Source: JANNMJ01 sp031426455
GTDB taxonomy: Bacteria > Bacteroidota > Bacteroidia > Cytophagales > Hymenobacteraceae
Assembly (NCBI GenBank): GCA_031426455.1
Contig: JANPLI010000096.1
Span: 1-26,964 of the forward strand
Direction of reading: 5' to 3'
Length of the DNA: 26,964 nt
Shown here one piece after another: positions 22,012 through 26,964 of this stretch (the first letter of the stretch is position 1; each line of letters opens with the position of its first letter). Below the pieces are notes generated by a model. The model had not been told where the DNA came from. It ran no database searches and was given only the letters and a program-made list of their open reading frames with translations. The position numbers and the translations under genes were made by a program.

Positions 22012-22572
22012 CTACTCAGCAGCGGCGTCCTCGGCGGAAACTTCCGCAGCGGCGGCAACCGGCACGGCCGTACCGTTGGCGGCAGCTTCAGCAGCGGCGC
22101 GGGCAGCGTCGGCTTCGGCCTGACGGGCGCGCAGGGCGGCCGAGCGGGCGTCTTTCACTTTAGTTTCGGCGGCGAGGGCAGCCGTGCGGGCGGCATCCTT
22201 CTTCGACGCCGTGGCATCGCCTTTGGCCGAAATCTTGGCGTTTTTGTCGTCGAGCCAGTCGTGGTAACGGGCATCGGCCACGTCCTGGGTGATGGCGCCT
22301 TTATTGACGCCCATCTGCAAATGCTTGCGGTACAGCACGCCCCGGTACGAGAGCATCGCGCGCACCGTGTCAGTGGGTTGCGCACCCTTCATCATCCAGG
22401 AGAAGGCTTTGTCTTCGTCGTACTGAATGGTGGCCGGCACCGAGTTGGGGTTATAGATACCCAGTTTCTCGATGAAGCGGCCGTCACGCGGCGAGCGGGA
22501 ATCGGCGACCACGATGTCGTACAGGGCGAGTTTCTTGCGGCCTCGGCGGGCCAGGCGGATCTTAACAGCCAT
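22012..22572 (-). CDS. rpsP: 30S ribosomal protein S16 with long C-terminal extension
   Basis: From the ATG at 22572 the protein has 186 residues. The first 85 are a canonical S16 (MAVKIRLARRGRKKLALYDIVVADSRSPRDGRFIEKLGIYNP, then LSYRGVLYRKHLQMG), needed for 30S assembly. About 100 more residues follow that are absent from the roughly 82-residue E. coli protein: a short DVADARYHDWLDDKN segment, a Lys-rich stretch, and an Ala-rich helix (ARAAAEAAANGTAVPVAAAAE). Extended S16 tails are common in Bacteroidota. The frame is open for 41 codons upstream of the ATG, but that part runs across the promoter and is not conserved. It heads the rpsP-rimM-trmD-rplS cluster. Confidence 0.96.
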   Translation of the reverse strand: MAVKIRLARRGRKKLALYDIVVADSRSPRDGRFIEKLGIYNPNSVPATIQYDEDKAFSWMMKGAQPTDTVRAMLSYRGVLYRKHLQMGVNKGAITQDVADARYHDWLDDKNAKISAKGDATASKKDAARTAALAAETKVKDARSAALRARQAEADAARAAAEAAANGTAVPVAAAAEVSAEDAAAE

Positions 22573-22591
22573 AAAACCTTGCGGGTTGAGC

Positions 22592-22613
22592 GACGGAGCA
22601 CGTCCGTCTTTTT
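22592..22613. other. Leader hairpin in the rpsP 5' untranslated region
   Basis: GACGGA (22592-22597) pairs with TCCGTC (22603-22608) around a 5-base loop, 20 bases before the rpsP ATG on the minus strand. On the plus strand TTTTT follows, but no plus-strand gene ends here, so a role in the rpsP leader is more likely than termination. Confidence 0.45.
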
Positions 22614-22626
22614 CTAAATTGGGCCG

Positions 22627-22657
22627 CAAAGGTACGGGAAAAGGGGCAGATTTCCAA
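22627..22657 (-). promoter_or_regulatory. rpsP promoter (-33/-7 of Bacteroidota type)
   Basis: On the minus strand TTGG (22657-22654) is followed after 19 bases by TACCTTTG (22634-22627) and GCGGCCCAATT. Both boxes and the spacing fit the Bacteroidota consensus, leaving a leader of about 50 bases. Confidence 0.8.
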
Positions 22658-22841
22658 TGTAGCGGCGAGGTTTTGCCCCGCCGTAGCCCCGCCACGAAGC
22701 TGATCAGCCCGTTGCCCGCTCGGCGCTGCGCGTCGCACTTACTTTGAGGGCGCAGCTCCTGGCGACAGCGGCTACCATTTTCCCAACCCGCCCGCCTGCC
22801 GGAGCGTTTACGCCCGAAATCCGTTTCCTCCTCTCCTCGTT

Positions 22842-23651
22842 ATGCGTAAATTACGTTTGTTCGGCGCGCTCGCCGTCGCGCTTTTTTCCCTGGTTACTTA
22901 CTACTGCAACCGCACCGTGAACCCGGTGACCGGCGAAGTGCAGCACATTGATATGACGGCCCAGCAGGAAATCGCGCTGGGCTTGCAGGCCGCCCCCGAA
23001 ATGGCCCAGCAGTACGGCGGCGAACATCCGGATGCCGCGGCCGGTCAGCGCGTCCGCGAAATCGGCCAGAAGCTGGTGTCTTCCACCGCCGCCCATAATT
23101 CGCCGTATCGGTTTGACTTTCACTTGCTGGCCGACGAAAACACCGTCAATGCCTTTGCTTTGCCCGGCGGGCAGGTATTCATCACGGCGGGTCTGCTTAA
23201 AAACCTTAAATCGGAAGGCGAGCTGGCGGGCGTGCTGGGCCACGAGATCGGTCACGTGGTGGGCCGGCACTCGGCCGAGCAGATTGCGAAGTCGAAGCTC
23301 ACGCAGGGGCTGACCGGCGCTGCCGCCATTGCCGCTTACGATCCAGAGCGCCCCGGCACCGCCGTTCGCGCCGCCGCCGCCGCGATGATCGGAAAGCTGC
23401 TGAGCCTGCGCTACGGCCGCGAGGACGAGCTGGAAGCCGACCGGATGGCCGTTCGCTACACGGCCGACGCTGGCTACGACCCCCGCGCGATGGTGCAGGT
23501 AATGCAGACCTTGGAGCGCGTGGGCGGCGGCAAGGGCGGCGGCCCGGAATTCCTGCAAACGCACCCGAACCCCGGCAACCGGATCGGTAAAATCGAGGAA
23601 GCTATTCAGAAGGAGTTTCCGCAGGGCATTCCCAGCGGGCTGGCGATGTAA
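22842..23651 (+). CDS. M48-family zinc metalloprotease (BepA/Oma1-like)
   Basis: The 269-residue protein has a hydrophobic N-terminus (about 5-20, LFGALAVALFSLVTYY) followed by Cys22. A lipoprotein signal is possible, but the sequence before Cys (VTYYC) is a poor lipobox. The peptidase domain shows NAFALPGGQVFITAGLL, the zinc-binding helix LGHEIGHVVGRHSAEQ (His134, Glu135, His138) and the third ligand Glu196 in REDELEADRMAVRY. The end, FLQTHPNPGNRIGKIEEAI, is typical of single-domain M48 proteins involved in envelope quality control. Length is normal, without TPR repeats. It is monocistronic, diverging from rpsP and converging with the STAS-like gene 38 bases downstream. Confidence 0.92.
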   Translation: MRKLRLFGALAVALFSLVTYYCNRTVNPVTGEVQHIDMTAQQEIALGLQAAPEMAQQYGGEHPDAAAGQRVREIGQKLVSSTAAHNSPYRFDFHLLADENTVNAFALPGGQVFITAGLLKNLKSEGELAGVLGHEIGHVVGRHSAEQIAKSKLTQGLTGAAAIAAYDPERPGTAVRAAAAAMIGKLLSLRYGREDELEADRMAVRYTADAGYDPRAMVQVMQTLERVGGGKGGGPEFLQTHPNPGNRIGKIEEAIQKEFPQGIPSGLAM

Positions 23652-23689
23652 TAGGCGGGCAGACTTTCGCTACTGGGCAGCGCGCCGGA

Positions 23690-24154
23690 TCAGTGCCGTT
23701 CCATTATTTCACGTAGCCAGGCTTCGGCCTCGTTCACCTCCGTGAAGTAGCGGACAGTAAGGGGTAGATTGCTGATTGCCAGAACCACCGTGTCCGTCGC
23801 CAGACGGTTGAGGACGTTGGTGGAATCGATGACCGCCACGTGGGCATACGTCGTTTCGCGCATCGTACGCGGCACCCAGACTTCGCCCAGCCACTGCTGA
23901 TCGGCTTCCGAGAGGGCGGGCATTCCCCGATGGTCGGACAGCACAGCCCCCAGGTGGCGCAGGTGCATCAGCTCCGCTGATTTTTCGTAGAGTTGGCGCA
24001 GCGCCGCCGATTCGGCCGTGCCGTGCGGGTGGTGCCAGTCCATCATCACGCAAAAACCTTCCGGGTGTTCGCGAACGGTCCCCAATGGGTTGGTGAAAAA
24101 AGGCAAGTCCAACGACGCGTCAGGGCCGAGGGAAGGCAAGGGGGAAGTAGGCAT
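23690..24154 (-). CDS. SpoIIAA/STAS-like protein of unknown function
   Basis: The 154-residue product has no signal peptide. The pattern RHLGAVLSDHRGMPALSEADQQWLGEVWVPRTMRETTYAHVAVIDSTNVLNRLATDTVVLAI, followed by VRYFTEVNEAEAWLREI, resembles the alternating beta/alpha layout of the small SpoIIAA/STAS-like proteins frequent in Cytophagales, where a strand ending in DHR is followed by helices and a closing YF-x-(D/N)-x-x-x-A-x-x-WL helix. No phosphorylatable Ser of the anti-sigma-antagonist type is evident, so a signalling role is not shown. It diverges from hrpB across 74 bases. Confidence 0.6.
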   Translation of the reverse strand: MPTSPLPSLGPDASLDLPFFTNPLGTVREHPEGFCVMMDWHHPHGTAESAALRQLYEKSAELMHLRHLGAVLSDHRGMPALSEADQQWLGEVWVPRTMRETTYAHVAVIDSTNVLNRLATDTVVLAISNLPLTVRYFTEVNEAEAWLREIMERH

Positions 24155-24228
24155 ACGGAAGGCCGGCAGCAGGCCGGTTGCCCCAAAGTTCGCACTGTTT
24201 CTGCTCCCCTTGCCCCGAACTTCGTGCC

Positions 24229-26964
24229 GTGCCGCTGTTTTCCGAAGCCGATCTATTTGCCCGTCTGCCCGCGCTGCCCATCCGCGAGGCGCTGCCCGCG
24301 CTGCTGACGGCGCTCGAATGCGCCAACGTGGCCGTGCTGGAAGCCCCGCCGGGCGCGGGCAAAACCACCGTCGTGCCGTTGGCGCTGCTGACGGCGCCCT
24401 GGCGCGCCGACGGCAAAATCATCGTGCTGGAACCGCGCCGGCTGGCCGCGCGCGCCGCCGCCACCCGAATGGCCACCTTGCTCGGCGAGGCCGTGGGCCA
24501 GACGGTGGGCTACCGCGTCCGGCTCGAAAACCGCGTCTCCGTCGCCACGCGGGTGGAAGTGGTGACGGAAGGGGTTCTGACGCGCCTTTTGCAGGACGAC
24601 CCCGCGCTGGAAGGCGTCGCGGCGATTCTCTTCGATGAATACCACGAGCGTTCGCTTCAGGCCGATCTCGGGCTGGCGCTGGCCCTCGACGCCCAGGCCG
24701 TGCTGCGCCCCGACCTGCGCCTGCTGGTGATGAGCGCCACCCTCGACAGCGCCCGCCTCGGCCAGTGGCTCGGCGCGGCCGTGGTGCGTTCCGAAGGGCG
24801 GATGTTTCCGGTGGAAACGTCTTATGTCAGTCCTGCCGAGGTGAGCGCCGCCGGGCCGTACCCCGCCGCCCGGCTGGCCGCCCTGGCGCCCGCCGCCGTG
24901 ACGCGCGCCCTGCGGCAGCATCCGGCGGGCGATATCCTGGTTTTCCTGCCCGGCCTGGCCGATCAGCGCCGTGTGGCCGACAAGCTCGAACCTGCCCTGG
25001 CGGCCATCGGCGCCATCGACCTGCACGTGCTCCACGGCGAATTGCCACTCGATCAGCAGGATGCCGCCCTGCGGCCCGCACCCGCCGGACGCCGCAAAGT
25101 GGTCCTGGCCACGAGCATCGCCGAAACCTCGCTGACGATTGAAGGCGTGCGGATCGTGATCGACGGCGGTTTTGCCCGCGTCCCGCGCTACGATCCGCGC
25201 ACCGGCCTCAGTACGCTGGCCACGGAAGCGGTCAGTCAGGCGGCCGCTGACCAGCGCCGGGGTCGGGCCGGGCGACTGGGGCCGGGCTGGTGCTATCGCC
25301 TCTGGCCCCAAGCCGATCAGGCGCACTTGGCGCCTTTCGCGGCACCCGAAATCCGGGGCGCTGATCTGAGTGCGCTGGCGCTGGAAACGGCGATCTGGGG
25401 CACGCCCGCCGAGGAGTTGCGCTGGCTCGACCCACCCACGCCCGCCGCCCTGCGCCCGGCCCGCGAACTGCTGGCCCGGTTGGGAGCAATTTTGAATTAC
25501 GAATTACGAATTACGAATTACGAATTGGGGACGGCGCCTTCTGTTGCTTCCGAACACCCAAGTGCGAGGGGTGACTTACGCATTACGGGGGAAGCGAATG
25601 ATTACGTGGGCGTTATGGACGGTCAAAGTCCGTCTGCTGAAGTGCCAAAGCTTTCCAATACCGTCGGCAAGGATGACAAAACGGTTCGTAATTCGGAATT
25701 CGTAATTCGTAATTCAACGCCTCACGGCCGCGAGCTGGCCCGTTTGGGGCTGACGCCGCGCCTGGGCCACTTGGTGCTGCGCGGCCGGGCGGCGGGGTTT
25801 GGCGCTACTGCGGCGGCACTCGCCGCGCTGTTGGCCGAGCGCGATCTGCTGACGGCGCCCGGCGGTGGTGGCGGCAGTGGGAGCGGGGCCACCCATTCGC
25901 GCTTTCAGATCAACCCCGACTTGCGCCTGCGGCTCGAAAGCCTGGCCACGGGTCGCGCGCCGCTGCCGGGGCTGACGGTGGATGCCGGCGCCGCCCACCG
26001 CGTGCGCGACGCGGCCACGGCGCTGGCTCGCCGTGCGGGCATCGGCACCAGCGGCCCGGACGCGCGTCTGCAACCCGACGCGGCGGGCCTGCTGACAGCC
26101 CTGGCCTATCCCGACCGGCTGGCCCAGCGTGAGGCGCCGGGGCGGCTGCGGCTGCTCACGGGCCAGCGCGCGACGGTGGCCGACGACCATTTCAGTCCTT
26201 CGGATCAGTTTTTCGCCGTCGCCCACCTCGACGGCGGCGGCGGCAACGGCACCCAGCTGCCGCGCGCGGCGCTGCTGGCCCCGCTGACGCTGGCCGAGAT
26301 CGAAGCCGAGTTCGGCCCGCTGATCGAAACGGCCGACGAAGTGCGCTTCGACGCCGCCACGGGCCGGGTTGGGGCGCGACGCCGGCGCCGGCTGGGCGCG
26401 TTGATTCTGAGCGATGTCGGCTTACCGAACCCCGCACCTGCCCTGGTGGCCGCCGCGCTGCTCGATGGCCTGCGGGCGGGCGGCATCGGGCGGCTGCCGT
26501 GGTCCGACGAAGCCGCGCACCTGCGCACCCGACTGGCCTTTCTGCACCACCTGGCCCCGGCGCGCTGGCCCGATGTCGGCGATGCCGCGCTGCTGGCAAC
26601 GCTGCCCGACTGGCTCGGGCCGCATCTGCCGCCCGGCGCCCGTTCGCTCGACGCCCTGAGCCGGGTCGATTTCGGCGAAGCCCTGCTGACGCTGTTGCCC
26701 GACGGCTGGTCGCAGCGGCAGGAGTTGGATCGGTTGGCCCCCAGTCATTTGTCCGTGCCCAGTGGTTCGCGCATCCGGCTCGATTACGCCGAACCCACCG
26801 CGCCCGTGCTGGCCGTGCGGTTGCAGGAAGTCTTCGGTTTGCTCGACACGCCCGCCATCGGCGGCACACCCGTGGGCACCGTGCCGCTGCTGCTGCACCT
26901 GTTATCACCGGGGCACCGGCCGGTGCAGGTCACGCGCGACCTGCGCTCGTTCTGGCAAACCGGC
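24229..26964 (+). CDS. hrpB: ATP-dependent helicase HrpB (3' end outside window), with in-frame repeat insertion
   Basis: A DEAH-type RNA helicase family protein; 912 codons are visible without a stop, and the end (QVTRDLRSFWQTG) suggests that only a few tens of residues are missing. From the GTG at 24229 the N-terminus reads PLFSEADLFARLPALPIREALPALL. Motifs: Walker A APPGAGKTT (Lys45), EPRRLAARAAA, DEYH 136-139 (His-type box), SAT 169-171, a C-terminal RecA domain with ATSIAETSLTI, and QRRGRAGR 342-349. Residues about 422-496 are foreign: they are encoded by a 222-bp inverted-repeat element placed between LLARLGAI and TPHGRELARLG, which are near neighbours in normal HrpB. The HrpB-specific C-terminal domain follows and appears intact. 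HrpB is non-essential in E. coli and its RNA substrate is unclear. Confidence 0.92.
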   Translation, partial: MPLFSEADLFARLPALPIREALPALLTALECANVAVLEAPPGAGKTTVVPLALLTAPWRADGKIIVLEPRRLAARAAATRMATLLGEAVGQTVGYRVRLENRVSVATRVEVVTEGVLTRLLQDDPALEGVAAILFDEYHERSLQADLGLALALDAQAVLRPDLRLLVMSATLDSARLGQWLGAAVVRSEGRMFPVETSYVSPAEVSAAGPYPAARLAALAPAAVTRALRQHPAGDILVFLPGLADQRRVADKLEPALAAIGAIDLHVLHGELPLDQQDAALRPAPAGRRKVVLATSIAETSLTIEGVRIVIDGGFARVPRYDPRTGLSTLATEAVSQAAADQRRGRAGRLGPGWCYRLWPQADQAHLAPFAAPEIRGADLSALALETAIWGTPAEELRWLDPPTPAALRPARELLARLGAILNYELRITNYELGTAPSVASEHPSARGDLRITGEANDYVGVMDGQSPSAEVPKLSNTVGKDDKTVRNSEFVIRNSTPHGRELARLGLTPRLGHLVLRGRAAGFGATAAALAALLAERDLLTAPGGGGGSGSGATHSRFQINPDLRLRLESLATGRAPLPGLTVDAGAAHRVRDAATALARRAGIGTSGPDARLQPDAAGLLTALAYPDRLAQREAPGRLRLLTGQRATVADDHFSPSDQFFAVAHLDGGGGNGTQLPRAALLAPLTLAEIEAEFGPLIETADEVRFDAATGRVGARRRRRLGALILSDVGLPNPAPALVAAALLDGLRAGGIGRLPWSDEAAHLRTRLAFLHHLAPARWPDVGDAALLATLPDWLGPHLPPGARSLDALSRVDFGEALLTLLPDGWSQRQELDRLAPSHLSVPSGSRIRLDYAEPTAPVLAVRLQEVFGLLDTPAIGGTPVGTVPLLLHLLSPGHRPVQVTRDLRSFWQTG
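25494..25715. repeat. In-frame palindromic repeat element inside hrpB (inverted GAATTAC heptamer arrays)
   Basis: The left end is four exact GAATTAC heptamers plus GAATT (25494-25526). The right end is the inverse, built of GTAATTC units (25685-25715), with one variant unit GGAATTC. Over 31 bases the arms match at 30. The 158-bp core contains degenerate copies (GACTTAC GCATTAC, 25573-25586). The element is 222 bp, divisible by three and free of stops in the hrpB frame, adding peptides such as NYELRITNYEL and NSEFVIRNS. By eye it is near 50% GC, against roughly 70% around it. It has no transposase gene. Confidence 0.9.

Noticed and set aside
22573..22695. 41-codon N-terminal extension of rpsP
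   Set aside because: Runs through the promoter and leader; S16 universally starts with the MAVKIRL-type sequence at 22572.
24253..25326. Minus-strand open frame of 357 codons opposite hrpB
   Set aside because: The opposite frame has all helicase motifs; this one has none.
25494..25526. CRISPR-like array from the repeated GAATTAC units
   Set aside because: Units are contiguous 7-mers without spacers and occur inside a coding frame; no cas genes are present.

Overview
The window reads as chromosomal DNA of a high-GC member of the Bacteroidota, most likely Cytophagales (Spirosoma/Hymenobacter-type relatives). This rests on a one-protein hybrid two-component regulator of the Bacteroidota type, a type IX secretion C-terminal sorting domain on a secreted protein, several -7 boxes of the form TAnnTTTG, almost no Shine-Dalgarno sequences, and an rpsP-rimM-trmD-rplS cluster whose S16 has a long Ala/Lys-rich tail. 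I see no rRNA or tRNA gene, prophage, insertion sequence with transposase, or CRISPR array.

Left part (1-9.5 kb): the tail of a coiled-coil protein with a textbook terminator; a succinate-semialdehyde-type aldehyde dehydrogenase (minus) diverging from a membrane-anchored RskA-like anti-sigma domain (plus); a GNAT acetyltransferase; a 346-bp gene-poor gap with a 21-bp-spaced direct repeat and a possible 20-residue hydrophobic peptide; a 1422-residue hybrid regulator (propeller sensor, histidine kinase, receiver, AraC-type output) without a SusC/SusD partner in view; and a secreted zinc-dependent phospholipase C-like protein.

Middle (9.7-19.7 kb): holA (DNA polymerase III delta) with a -7 box so near its ATG that the mRNA may be leaderless; a secreted cyclophilin carrying fibronectin-like modules and a type IX sorting domain; a flotillin/SPFH protein with a triplicated N-terminal module; aat (N-end rule transferase); an NmrA-like NAD(P)-binding protein; a 1039-residue M1 metallopeptidase whose C-terminal third looks like an outer-membrane beta-barrel; and an unrecognised 136-residue helical protein.

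Right part (19.7-27 kb): the translation cluster rpsP-rimM-trmD-rplS (minus), in which rpsP and rplS have near-identical promoters; an M48 metalloprotease; a SpoIIAA/STAS-like unknown protein; and hrpB, which runs off the right edge. The hrpB frame is interrupted, without being broken, by a 222-bp element bounded by inverted arrays of the heptamer GAATTAC. This is the most unusual structure in the window.

The genes do not form one pathway. The common themes are cell-envelope and secreted proteins (anti-sigma, phospholipase C, cyclophilin, flotillin, M1 and M48 peptidases) mixed with housekeeping information-processing genes (holA, aat, S16/L19 cluster, hrpB).
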